This document shows positions 35,101 to 49,400 of a DNA stretch of 64,000 bases, one piece after another. The DNA lies in the NCBI GenBank assembly GCA_023634235.1, contig JAMKCF010000008.1, forward strand, positions 8,016,176-8,080,175, written 5' to 3'. The notes beneath the pieces are model-generated. The model was not told the origin of the DNA. It saw nothing but the letters and a program-made list of their open reading frames with translations, and did not search any database. Source of the stretch: Pisaster brevispinus. Its lineage: Eukaryota > Echinodermata > Asteroidea > Forcipulatida > Asteriidae. The translations under genes were made by a program, and so were the position numbers. The stretch's first letter is position 1. Every line of letters starts with the position of its first letter.

Positions 35101-38100
35101 TGTGTGGCAGGCTACGTGCCAGTAGACCACATTAATCCATAGCTCTTGGGAAAAGTGCACATTCTACTGACACAATAGTTTACTCTGCATCATTTTTTAA
35201 AGCTGTCATATCAGGGAAATTGTGTAAACTCTGGAGAAAGACACTCTATTTACATTACAAATTTGAAAGACTGCAGCTTTTCCATGTCTTTGCGTACAAA
35301 ACCTTGCGCTGCCAGCGTCCCAGCAATGGCGGCGCGGGCTGCAGCACTTGCGCGTGCGGGCTAAAAAAAAGATCAGGCTACACTCAAAGTACAAGGACTT
35401 ATTACATTCATGGTGCATATCATTGACGGGTCAATTTTACGCATGACAATTATCCAAGTGTCTGAGGGAATTTAAGACTGCTTCATTGTCATAATAACAC
35501 TTTCTTTAGTTTATCAAATTGTAACAGAAGTAGCCTTTCTGATGGTGGACACTGTACCCGAGTGCACTGGTTAGTTTGGGTTCGTACAGACAAATTTCCC
35601 CAAACCCAACAGTGTCATAGACTTGTGTCAACCATTTTCTAAAATGGCTTATTCAAGGGTCTTGTGTGGAGGATCAATGACAGTACAAAGACAGCTTAGC
35701 TTTTTCAACAAGTAGGGGGGGGGATGGTGTTGTCTGGCAGGGCGGTACTCCGGCTTGGGTGTCAGAACCCTCCTTCTAACCTTGTACATTGCTTACTAGT
35801 TATTGATCAGTCTGCTGGCATGCTGGCCCAGAATCCCTTTGATTGCAAAAAAACACCTGGTGCACAATTCTTAATATACAAAACATTTGGTCCAGCATTG
35901 ATTTTGTTCCTCCTGTGTTGGTTGTTTCATGTGGTGTTATGGATAATTTACCATATCAGAACATTGCCAAATTCAATAGCAGCACATGGATGTTATAGAT
36001 TTTTTATTAGTTACCTAATCTTCGGCTGCTACATAATGCTTTTGTTGTCACAAGTTCACAGAAAATTTCCAATGGTTGGTTTAGCTACAACAATTACACA
36101 GTAACAGAGATACAGTTCCACTCCATTTTGGATTTAGTCTGGTTGTAACTCTTGTTAATCTGTACTTGCTTTAAGTAATTTCTATAGCTATTTACTGTGA
36201 TCAACAACTAATGGCAAACCAAACGCTCCACACAACAACCCGCCTCAGACTCTACACAGGCACAGAGTCAGTGTTTTAACAGAAAGTACTTTGTTGTTTC
36301 TTTCAAAAGAGCGTTCATTTTTACAATTATTTCATTCTATTAATGTCAGAGCAACTTTAAGTGCCTTCCAAGTGACATTTAACCTGCAGTATCAACCTGC
36401 AACTGCAATCTGCAATCCATCAAAAGTTCATATCCTTGCCAACTTTACCGAGAAAAACCAGCGTCAACAAACTCTCTTCCCCTTTTTGCGAAGCCCAGTG
36501 TCCTTGGCACATGTCCAAATATTGACTGAAGTTCTAGTTAATACATTTTCACACTATCGGTAATTACAATCAATACTTCAACCTCATTCCCATGAATAGT
36601 GGAAGTATTGATCCCTCTCGTCACGAGACCCCTGGAGGGAGACACAGACAAACTATGTCGATTGTCACCAGAAAGTGGTTTCTTTGTATGCACAAAACTT
36701 TCATGTGCTTCTACAGCATGTGTGTGGGTCTGTGAGTCAAGGGTGCAAGTATCTTGACATGATCTCACTTCAAATAAATTGTGTTTTATGTCACCCTAAA
36801 CTACAGACAGTTAAACATGTATCGAGAATGAAGAAAGAGAGGGAGACCACTTGCTACATGACTTGATGGCTCTCATGCTGGCTACCATGCTTGAGTGTGC
36901 CCATGGAGCAGCAGCAGATCAACCTCTGGCCTAATCACGCCGTGCTGTTTTTTTTTTAAAGCATTATAATTACACAATTCCAGGGTTATGATTGAGCAAG
37001 GTTTACTTGGATAAAATGGCATGGCAAGATTGATACACACATGGGAAGAAGGTTGTGAATACTTTCATTGATAGTAAAAGGTGTGTCTTTGTCTGAACGA
37101 TTTCCACCATCACAAACTATTCCACCAGATGCCACTATTTTGATGAATGAAAACTAGCAAAACACAACTCAAACAACTGGAGACCCATTTCTATCCTGAA
37201 AATGTGAAGAAACATAGAATATGGGCTTGAAAATGTCCTGTTTGTAGAATATATTGCTATAAATCTTAGTGCTTAAAAGTGCAAAGAAATTGCTCCTGGG
37301 CCTGTGGTCTACGGAACATTGGTGTCTAGGTTCTCTGGAACACTTGGCCTGGCCCTGAGTAAAACTGAACTTAGGGCCAGGCCAAGAGTAAAACTGAACT
37401 TTGTTTTATTATTGTGAAACAATATGCACTCCAAATATGTTTGTATTAGTACCGTTAAAACGAGTTAAGAAAACACACACTTTGACCTGCATCTTTTTTC
37501 CCAAAAACATTAGCTCTTGTTTAAATGTTTTTATAGGTTGGTTTCACACCGCATTTTTTTTTTTAACAACTAGGTGTCTGAATGAGCATACTCTTTTTGA
37601 GTCCCATAACTCATCGATTTATTCAGATCACCTCGAACATGTTCAGTCATCTACCCACTCAGCACATTCATAAGATTAACCTACCTGACCTTTCTGGATC
37701 ACATTGGCGGGAAAACGAACATGATATCCAGAAACCTCCAACGCTGTCACAAATTGGTGCGTTTGTATCAAAATATGTAATTCTTGCATTGAAATTCAGA
37801 GGGGGGGGGGGGGGGGAGGAGATAGAGCAATGCGCATTTTTTACTCCGTAACAGGAGAACCCAAGACACATATATTGTAAAGTGGAATGAGGGAAAAGGA
37901 AGGGGTGTGAGGCTGGCTTTCTTTAACCACTTTGGTACGGCTTTTTCAAAACTGTTTCTGGAACTGCCATTTTCGGAATGCGGGCCCAAAATTTATTTTT
38001 TTGAGATGATCAGTGTCTACTGGGATTTAAGTAGTTAAATTGTTTTGAGAAATATAAGAATTTTCTTTAAGTATACTGTCACGAAATCTTGTTAATTGTT

Positions 38101-41100
38101 AACTACTATAACAGTTTCTGGACCACAGTACTTTTTCCCCCCTTCTTTTTGTTTGTAGGCACAGGTTTAGAAACCACAAGTGAGAAAAATGGGTTAGTTT
38201 AACTTTTGAACTTTGCATGCTAACTTCACTTTTTTTTCACACACTGTACAATTTTCAAAATATTAGCCCAATTTTTGTTAATTTTCAGAACCATAATTGA
38301 CTTACAGGTCACAGAGAGTTTAGAAACTAGAAGTGAGAAAAGCCAAGTTTTGAAACTGTTCCACTTCAAAAATGTTACAACTTTAAATTTGTGGACGTGC
38401 TCTAAGCTTTTCAGCATAATAGCCCATTTTTATTTGAAATTTGATTAAGGATGGAAATATTGGGTTCCCATTGAGATCAAGGGATGTCATTTGAAATAAT
38501 TTGTTTTATCTTATGTCCTGCTGTGTCTGAATCAGACAATGTTTTTTTCTCTAACATCATGAAGAGAGAGGGTCTCACATCATCATGCAAGGCTCAATTT
38601 CATAAAAATGTTAGGCACAAAATGGTGCTTAGCAAATTGTTCTGCTGCCCAAAAATGTGCAGGGACCAGTTTCAAACATATTTACCTGACAGTAGTATGT
38701 TGGCTGGTAACCTGTTGCTGCTAAGCAAGTTTGTATTTGTACTACGCAATGTGTTTGTGCTTTACCCGTGTACATTAAGTAAGCATATTTACTACCACTT
38801 CTTCCGGCGGTCAGACTTGTGGGAAGTTGTGGCAATTATTTCCAACCAACGTCACGACAACACTGCACCCCCCAAGTGCATAATTAAACCATCAGTAAAA
38901 GATTGATGGGTCTGTGCTGCGCTCTGCACATGGAAAAATGTAACGATGTCTGTCCCCTTGTCAGCAGTTTCTAGGATTTCCACGTTTCAACAAAACAAAC
39001 CGTTCACCATGCTTAGCAAGGTTTGTATTAACTTGTTACCAGCTACCAGGGAAACAAGCCCTTGAATCCTTAACTGTGCTTAGCAAAGTCTGCATAACTT
39101 GTTACCAGCTACCAAGAAGGACATTGGCCCATCTGGTATCTAACCGAAACAAGCCCTTGGTACGCTGTTGCTTCAACGGTGATCGATAGCCTCTCTTCCT
39201 GTGGAGCCACAGCAGGGAAAAAGTTAACTCTAAAAGTTCGTCCTAGGTTGTTTGGGTGATCCAGTTATTTGACTTGCTCCTTGGAAGACGGTGATTAATA
39301 AACTTGCACTATGTGTGACTCAAGGCAGTTCGACACACAAACCCAAGAGAAAGATGGTATTGATACAAAGTTGAAAAACAGCCAATTATGTAATTGGAAT
39401 CGGCTTTTTGAAATAATAGAAAGTACAAGGATGATAGTTTGAGAGGGAAGGAGAGGGGTTACATACATTCAACTGACTGTCATAACAGGTGCAGTGACAC
39501 TGATGCCATGCTTTGTGATTAACCCGTTTGAGACAACTGAACTTCACCTGAACTGAAAAACTGAAAGTCTCTCAGACCACAATTATTTCTTCGGCTGTTG
39601 TTTTTAAATAATGGCTCAATATACTTAACATCAGGGAGTCACAAATGCTGTACCATCCCTAAAATGTGCCCAGGTAGGTACGTTTGTAACGTCTGTCTCA
39701 AATAGACATTTGAATCAACCTGCTGAGAACTGACCAAAAGATCCTCTTTGAAGGCCTCTTTTAAAAACAAGGCAGTAGGCACCCATGAAACTGGAGATCA
39801 GAACAGAGGCCACAAGCTCCAGATGTCTTCCAACTTTCCACTTATTGCACCAAAGCAGCAGGTAACCTTTGAACTGTGGCTGACCCCCACGCAATGCAGT
39901 GACCACGAGAGACCTTGCATCCTTCAATCAAATGCAACCCTCACGGTATTGCATATTGAAAGAAAATGGTGAACAAGTTGTGATGGGACATTTTGCGGCG
40001 TTCATTGCTATTAAAATCGAATACAATAGAAAAGAAAGAGATTTCAAATTATACTCCAGTTAATGTTGCACTGAACCCTGACTGGGTTAAAATTTCAACG
40101 AAAAGCCCACATTCGTTTCCGTATGTTTCTGTACATTTCAGGAAACCAGGTGTAACTCGACCACAACGTTTAGACTATTTTGTTCATGGACAGAAATAAA
40201 ACTTAGTTCTGGGATGTTTGATTTGTGGTTGGTAACTATTATTGCACTTGACAGCCATTTCATATTGTCATCCATTTCTTTGCTTAAATCTTTCTGCAGT
40301 GTGTCATATTTAATACAATAATAAAAAACGAGAGATGTGGGGCTTGTTTCAGTGTCCCTGCACTGCTACATTCAATTGCTTCCAGCTGCACTAATTAAAA
40401 CGCTGGGGGAGTTTAATTAATCAAAGCCGTCGATGAAATAGCATGTACATGTAGTAGGCTTTTGTCCAAACAACTTTCCCATAGTAGTCACAGCAGCACA
40501 AACAAATGTTAATTATCAAAAAGCTGCAGAGAGGTGGCGGAAACGAACCTTGATTGTATAACATCTTCGTCTGAATGAGACGCAATTGTTGTCAGTGAAA
40601 TGGTCAAGTGATGCTTTCGGATTTCGTTCTGTAATTACCCTTTGTTTCTCCCCGAGAAACCGGGAGGATCTTGTTAACTTTCTTCCAGGAATTAATTACG
40701 CTTCACACTATTGAAAACATGAAAAGGCCATTTTGACGTCATACATTTGTTATTGGGAATGCAATAAATTGGTATCAGGAAGTATTTTAGTTTTAACGGG
40801 AAAGTATACCTTTGGTTTTTGGAACCGTTCGATTGATTTAATCCTATATAAACGTTGATATATACGATAAAACTAACCTGTGAAAATTTCATTTCAAATC
40901 TGACAGTAACGTTTCTCAGATTACAATTTTTTTGGGAGGATAAAAACTGATAAATTTTTTCATAACCAGATTCCTTTGAAGTGAAATGATCCTCAAAATA
41001 CCTTATATTATCGAAAGCTGCTGTACTTCTAACCAAGTAAGTTTTTTATTGCCATTAATTTTAAGAGTGACAGCCAAAAGTACACCTTCACTTCCCTTTA

Positions 41101-44100
41101 ATGACATATATATTTTTTATTGCCATTAATTTTAAGAGTGACAGCCAAAAGTACACCTTCACTTCCCTTTAATGACATATATCCTAAAGCTAATTCTACA
41201 AATTTCATATATACAAGTGCTCCTGTTTTGGTAAAAGAAATACATTGGGGGTGTCTCAGTTTAGCAAATTCAGACAGATTTTTCTTAAAAATTACAAACA
41301 GTTTTCCTTAGTGTTCATGCTTTTATAAATACCTAGAATTTCATCTCTGAAAGAGCAAGACAGGTCTACACTAGAATATTTTAAACAGGCACCAAGAATG
41401 GAGGTTGCAGGACCCAATGTTGTACCCAATGGCTCTGTTTACCACAGAACTTTGCGCTGACAGTCACCTTTCTTTGCTTACAGGGTAAGTGTAAAATTTC
41501 TCTGCCCACAAGCACAAATTCCTTGCTACCCTGCTTAACCATTGGCTTCAGTAATGAATTACTGAAGCAGATCCATAAAGCCACAGAATTCCAGGCATGT
41601 CATTTCAGAAAAAAGGACTTCCTATTATTGTATTTTATATTATTAAAGCCGTTTTGCAATTTGACCTAACATATTATACCACATACAATCATCATTATTG
41701 TTGTTCGTATTGATACTTCAGTGACCTTCAGAAAGATAGACTAATAATGGAGCTCATTATCTTGTCACTAATTGCCACCCATCGACAGATTACCACAGAT
41801 CTTTTCCTACCAACTGGAGATGGGTGGTGGAGGTGCGGGATTGGTGAACTCCCTGATAATCATGGTGGCGTGACGTGTAATAACTTTATCATGAGGCAAA
41901 GGTGTGTTACAAGGCTAACGAGCATCATTACCATCATTTACATACAATATTCCCGAATGGTTAATTCAAAGTCCATGTGTATGTGACTCAGAGTGTTCCG
42001 TACATTTCTAATGAAGTCATTTGTGGCATTATCTTGAGAACAAAGGCAGGTGGTTAATTTTAGGCTGATATGACAAAGATGCGACACACCAACAAGTAGG
42101 GAGAAAAGTGAATGTGAATGCAGTTTAGTGAAAATGTAGACAGACTTCCAATCCAAATAGGCTTCAGTTACTACAATACACAAGCACTTGTTGTGTGTGT
42201 GTGTGTTATGTAGTCATTTAGCCTCTGAGAAGGAATCTGCTAGGGTCTAAGCATGAGGCATTACCATTTTCTAAATACATATCACATGTTTTGGTTTGTT
42301 TTGTTTCAGTTTTAACAATGTATTTATTTATTTATTTTATTTATTTAAATTTGTCATTTTAAAAATATTTATTTATTATATTTGTTTTATTTATACATAA
42401 TTTGTTATATATTTTATGTGTGTTATTTACTTTATTAAATGTATTTAATGCATTTAATGCATTTATTGCATTTATTGCATTTATTGTATTTATTTATTTT
42501 ATTTTATGTATCTTTAAAATTGTATTTAATTACTTATTTACTTTTTATTTTTGGGGTGGGGGAGCAGCAGTTTCCTTTTTGCCTTAAGCATAAACGTTAT
42601 CATCTGAGCAGTGGCGATGACAATAATGAAAATTCAGATCATGTTTCACATACAAGTTCCTGTCACTAACAACAAGTTTTGAAACCAAAACACCCCAGAC
42701 CCAATTCTTCCAGACTAAAAAAACATTTATTTCCTCAAAAGAATTCATTTCCTCTGAATGGCTTTTCCCAGATGGAGGAAGGTCCCCGACAGTGATCCAT
42801 TGTCCCTCCAGAGAAGCTTTGTTTATCCTTTGTAACTTGAGTATTGCCCTGGGCACATCCTTACTGCCTGGAAAGTCCCCCAAATTACCCACAGATTTTT
42901 ATTTCCAACAACAGCAAGTTTTGTTTCTGTCTTTCAAGCAAACAGCTGCCAGTAGTTTGCAACATACTAGCTTGCCTGATAAGCACAATGTGATCCACCC
43001 TGGAAACTAGAGTACATAGGTGTCTCGGTCTCTTTCTTTGTCAGCACTGAACTTGGGGGTCAAATAATATGAATTGTAACCAACCAGATATTTGAGCCAG
43101 ACCGGAAGTCCTTAAACATATATTCAAGGCCAAGTCTGAATATGTGCTCAAGAGTTAAACCCAAGTCCAATGAGTGAGTCGTGAAGACTGGTCCAAGTTA
43201 AAAGTCCCTGAGGTTTTTTTACACTCATAAATAAGTAAAATATTTGGCAAGATTTCAAGAAAACCCTCTTTTTTTTCCAGTTCGGTTTCTTGTTTTCACA
43301 GCAAGTGGATGAGTCCTGAAGTTTTACACACCCTTGTCAACAATTGGTAAATTACTTACCACAGCAACTGCATCGGATGCAGAGAGCTCAGCCGGGGTCA
43401 TAGCAGTGAAGTAGGCCACATTGGCCAAAACGTACACCACACACACCAACGGGACAGAGATGACAATGGCACGGGGCAAATTCCTGGGGTTAGGGGGTGG
43501 GAGAGGAGGAAGAAAAGTTTGTTACGATCCGTGATGACGTCCACCTTGATTGGATAAAACATCATTAGTTCGGGAAATACAGTAAATTCATTTCCACAGC
43601 TTTCGATAAACACATTGTACAAACAGTCCTGTGAAAATGTTATCGGAATTCAAGCCTTATTTTTAAGTGAATGCAACAGGACTTGGATTAAAGTTACGCT
43701 GGGGACTTTGTTGTGCACATTCAAATTGTTGCAAAGAAGACAACCAGCGTTGACTTTGGAAGCAGCCAAATGTTTTTATCTCGGCTTGGCCAGCATTTCA
43801 AACAAAACAACATATTTCTGGGGATTGGTCATGAGCTCTCAGATTGAAACTAATCAACATTTGTCCTGGTTATTACTCTGTTTTTCAGGACGATTGTGTG
43901 AAAATACTATTTCAGTGGTATGTAGGCCTACAGTAGCATGAGTGTAACATCACCCCTTACAGTTAATTCACCATCTACGTGTACCAATCAAACTGTGAAC
44001 TTTTTTGAGATTTGCTACATTTACATAACTGCGTATAAAGCCAAGATTGATTACATAACTTACTTGTATGGATTGACAAGTTCCTCTGTGACAAAGTTCA

Positions 44101-46424
44101 AGTAGTTCCTGAAACAAGAAAAAAAAAAATCCAAAAAGGAAAATGTTTAAAGAATCAAGCATATTCTGTTCATTTCCTAAATAATTAGAAATCTGCATAA
44201 TTAGAAATCTTAAACTTTGAGGACGTAATCACACCAACCTGTAAAAATTTGATCAAGTTCTGTGGTTGTGTTTAAGTGAAAACTATCAAAACTGGGCCTA
44301 AAGTTCTTGAAGCTGCTTTACTCAAAACATTGCTTAACAATAACAATAATTTTTACTGAGCAGCAATAATTAGAAATCTTAAACTTTTAGGACGTAATCA
44401 CACCAACCTGTGAAAATTTGATCAAGTTCTGTGGTTGTGTTTAAGTGAAAACTATCAAAACTGGGCCTGAAGTTCTTGAAGCTGCTTTACTCAAAACATT
44501 GCTTAACAATAACAATAATTTTTGCTGAGCAGCAATAGGTTTGGGGCCGGCCACTTTGGCTGGTAACCTGATCTTGCTTAAACAGATTTTCTGTGCTAAG
44601 CGAACTTAAACAGCTCTTTGAAAAATAAGGCAAAGTTCAGAAACCAATGTAAAACCTACCATCCTCCATAGGCAAAGAGACCCGAGTACAGGGCAAGCAC
44701 AATGTCAGATATATCAGTTGTTGACCCTTCAAATGAATTCTCAAAGTTTGTTGTGTTCCCTATAAAAGAAGAAGAAAAAAAAAAACAAAAAAACGAAGAT
44801 TCATTAATTAAAACCTTGAAATAATAAGTGAGCATGATGCATCATAGATGAGCTTTTGCTGTTGGACTTGACGAGCAATGTGCGCAATCTCATCGTATTC
44901 GTGGGCGTACAATTTGAATGAATGCACTGGTAATCACCAAATGATAGTACATGGTGACGTTAGCTCATTCATTTAATGGCGTGTGTCCCACTACAAATCA
45001 AGGATGCCATCCATCGGATATCAATCAAGGAGGAAGAGTCAAAAGATTAGCTGAGTAGTATGACCAAGGGGTATGTACACCTTTTGGCAATGGGGGCATC
45101 TGGTTCCAGGGGGGGGGGCAGAACAATGAGGGCAGGATTGGCTTCTTACTCTTTACAACTCCTTTTCCACATTGATTGTTTGATGTGTCAACCAACTATA
45201 TTGGGCAGTGTGTGGCCAGCAGGTGCAGGCTTTTGGTGTTGGTATTCCCAGCTGTCAGAGTGTTATTCAGGGTGTATTTTGTGTAAATCCGCAAGACAAT
45301 GGCACTACAAACCTCAGAATTTTTCCTAGACTAACCACATTTCACTCGACCCTACATAAAAAGCCATTATCTTAGAGGGTCAGAGTAAATGCCTGGTTCA
45401 TACTTCAAGTGAAAGTGAATGCAAAACAAAAATGTCGTGACACAAAACCATCAACATGCATTGCTTTCCGATTGTATTCCACGTTTTTGCTTTTTGCAAT
45501 TAGCATATTCAGAAATCTGTGCACCAATTCTAAAATCAGAGACCAATCCACACAAATCACCGTCATGATTCTACAAGCTTTGCTCCGACACCACCGGACT
45601 GCTCTACTTACCAAGAAAAAGCTGCACGATGCCAACAATGATGATGATTATCAGAGCAATAACCTTGGACGCAGTGAAGACATCTTGAACTCGGGTCGCT
45701 GCCTTGACACTCAGGCAGTTCACAAAGGTTAAGACACCTGAACAGAAAAGGGCAATCAAAGCACACACATCAAACAAAAATGAAACAATTTTCAAAGATA
45801 TTTCAAGATTGAAGTGCATTCCCCTGTTTAGAGCCTGCTATTCTATTTTATCACAATTAATACAAAATAATAATATTGATCCTTGTTTACTTTAAGTGCA
45901 TCTTCTGGAAGAATGGGAAATCAAGTAAAAATGGGGAGGGGAAACAAACAACAACCACTGGTATGCTACAGTATGAGAATCCATGATGTGCAACTTGTTT
46001 TTAAAAAAAATTCTCAGAGCTTTTTGGCGTGCTGTGGCCGAGCGATCTACTTCATCAGACCCAAGCTCTGGTGTTGTCAGCAGCGGAGTGTGGGTTTGAA
46101 TCCCGGTCATGACACTTTAACTAATAATTGCTTGGTAAAAAGTTGGGAAGGTAGTGCATTTTGCTCTACCAGCGAGGCTCCTAGTGGATGATACCCATGC
46201 CTACAATGTACATCCTTACGGACTAAAGGGGGTAACCCTGTTTCAGCCCCAGGAGTACAATGTAGGTGGCAATGTGCCCCTGGTGGCAGATGATTTTGGT
46301 CGAAAGCCCAAATCAGTGAAGTGTAGACCTCACCTTGAAGTGGCCTTCCAGCCTTGTGATTTTTTAGCCGATATCTCATAAAAATTAATAAATAAATAAA
46401 TGAATAAATAAATAAATAAATAAG

Positions 46425-46459
<35 letters not shown>

Positions 46460-49400
46460 ATACATAAATAAATAAATTAATAAAAAAAAAAATTAATAAA
46501 TAAATAAATAAATAAACACTACAGACGACCCAATCTTTTACAAATGCTGCAATACAACTAAATTGTAATAAACTGTTTTGTTGCTTTATCTCAAAGCAAC
46601 AAATACTACTGATGAATCAATATTAATTAACACTTTAATGATTCTATTACTACGTGGGATAAAACCTTCTTCTAATAGTAGCAGGACAATGACCGCTCGA
46701 TAGACTCATTTCCCATCAGGCAATAAAGGTTGAAGTCACCTCTCTACTCATTAAATAATTACAACCAATATCAGTCTCTGTAGGTGCAATTTAATAACTT
46801 TTATGGTTAGATTTGGGGGGGGGGTTTAAAGAAGAAGAAAAAAAGATGATTCTACAATTTAATTACATGTCTTGTATTGAAAGGTTCACTCATAGCCCAT
46901 ATCCAGTAGGCAGTATAAAATTCGTTATTATACAAATCTCTGAAGGTTTGCCAGACATTGGAACAATTGGGTAAACAATTTTGTTTTGATTTTTTCTCTT
47001 CTCACTCTCGTCACCCAAATTATTTTGATTGGGAGCAAAACCATTTTTTCCTGCCAATTAAGGATGGTATAGCCTCAATCAAGGGACACTCTGTTGCCTA
47101 TGACCCCAGAAGCCCACTCCAAAACACCTCTGGCTTTGGTTTAGGCTTCGTCCGCCTGTACCCAAAGCCCACATTTTCAAAATAACTGACGAGGCCTAAG
47201 CCTGGAGCTCAAGTTTCAAAGAGGACCCTAAGTCTGCTATATTGGTTATCCAAAGCTATCCCATTTAGGAATTTGAATGGATCCAAGAAATCCCAAATGA
47301 GGTCACATGTGTGTAACAGGCCTGGAATTCCATCTTTGAGAAGGTAAGGCCATTTTCAATTTTGCAAAGGGCACTTCCATTGGAAAATCTTAAAGTCTAC
47401 AGGAATACTTTGATGGGGCATCAAGGCCAAGACCAGGGGCGACAGAGGCCATGGCATCCATATAATTCCAGTCCTGGTGTTTCAATGAAACGAGGGGGTG
47501 ATGAAAACATCTTTAAAATGCCCCGCTACCCCCATTTCAAAAATAGTTGTCATCTTGACTCCTTGGGTTGGAATATTTTGAATAGCTGTCCCAGGAATAA
47601 GTACTTACATGTAGAAAACCCAGACAGGCACGCTCGACTAAACACCTGATATTTACCGTATGTAATGAATAATCCGATATCAATAACCATGACCCAGGGT
47701 GAGCTGTAAAGGAATATCGATATTGCAATCGATAGTCATCTTGATCTTTTGTAGCAATGAGATGTTTCAACTGCCTGAGGTATCACATTCATGATTCAAA
47801 CAACACTCATAAATGTTGCTAAATATTGTGCATACTTCCATTGCCTTCTTATAGTTATAAAAACAGGTGTACATTAATTTGTGAAAAGAATACCCAATGA
47901 CACTTTCTCTGATGAGTTAAATTTAGAATGCAAATTGTAATACTTTCAATTCAAATTGTCAAATAGAACTTGGTGTTTTCTACGGCGCGCAGGTCTAATT
48001 TCCTCTCGACAATGAAGTCAAACCTTGCTGCTCACCGTTGGGCAGATGGTTTTTCTTCTTTCCACACCAGCAATTACTACCGGTGATATTGAATGCAATA
48101 CCAAATAAGGAGTCGTTCAGCTATGAATGGCGCTAATGACGTCATTATCAAACCCAGAGGGGGCAAGAATCATAATGAGAGCTTCCAGTGAAGCCAATCT
48201 CCAGTCTCCGGTCTTAGCTATCCCGATTATCGATCCCGCTAGAGTTGATCACTCTTTACTCCGCCGTGGCGGCGTTATGCCTGCTAAATTTTGACTTGTT
48301 TTTCCTTCTCCCTTGCATTCGCCTACGTTCCAACCCCTTGGGGTGTAAATGTATTTCAGCGTACCACCTGCCGTGGTTGATACAACCTTGCGGTAGAAGA
48401 TGCAGAGAAGTGTAAGAGTAAGGATTCACGGCAAAATCGCCCTCTCTAAAATAACGATCCGATGTGGGTGGAACCCGACATTGTGCTCGATAAAATCCAA
48501 CCTACTGTACATGTACGTTTGAGGCGTTAACAAAAAGCTGCAACTCGCTGTCTGTATATCCTAATGCTAGTAAATTCAAGTCTATTATTAAGTTGGATGT
48601 TTAAAAACGAAGCATACAGGAATGGTTATTAGGCCTAACAAAAAAATATTTCCGTTTTCTGTAACCCAACCAAAGGTTTAAAAATCTGCAGACCATAAAA
48701 AATTGTTATCAATAAGTTGAAGATTTTCCTGACTGAACGGATATTTAATTTCTACACAACGTCAGTGGCACCAGAAATCTACGTATGGTGCTACACAGTC
48801 AAAATTCATTGTTTGGAGATGACCTTCACATTGTACGACTGACGATTTGTATTTAAAACACCAACATTCAAGAGTTAACTAAAACACGTTTTCAAATCTA
48901 TTTGCAAAAAAAATGTACAAATCCCTTTATACCCCTATCCAGAAATGGGACAAAAAATAGAATGATTTTGGCATTTGTATAAAAAAATTGGACCACCTCT
49001 ATTGAGGGAGTTTTGTTATTTCCATGTGATTTTAAAGTGAATGGAAATAATTAACTCTTCCAAAAAACCAATGATAACAATGTTTAGTATTTTAATTTCC
49101 CAATTGATTTGAATGTTTACTTGTAAAAAAATATGCCACTAAACTGTGGTTTTACTTTGATAGAGTGGCAGGCAGAATACTGTGAAACTGAAAGCAATAT
49201 TTGTGCCACGTGTGAGAGAACACGCCTAGCAACCCTTGCAGAGAGTAGACCTTGGCTGTCTGCCAGATCATATTATTCATGGTCACTGATTCCATAACAA
49301 AATATGTCATAAATTTTCCCGCTCATTCTCACAATGGCCGTTCAAGTTGTCTACGACTTACTGCACACACTGTAGTAAGTACCTCCCATATAGGGATTGC

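Noticed and set aside
35724..36104. 126-codon ORF with hydrophobic segments, possible membrane protein
   Set aside because: It lies antisense in an intron, has no family match, no splice sites and ordinary intronic composition.
42402..42587. ORF with FNAF/FIAF repeats
   Set aside because: It arises from ATGCATTT/TTTATTT low-complexity DNA.
46382..46516. CRISPR-like array of regular short repeats
   Set aside because: It is a plain AAAT/AATA microsatellite at the end of a SINE, in a eukaryotic genome with no unique spacers.
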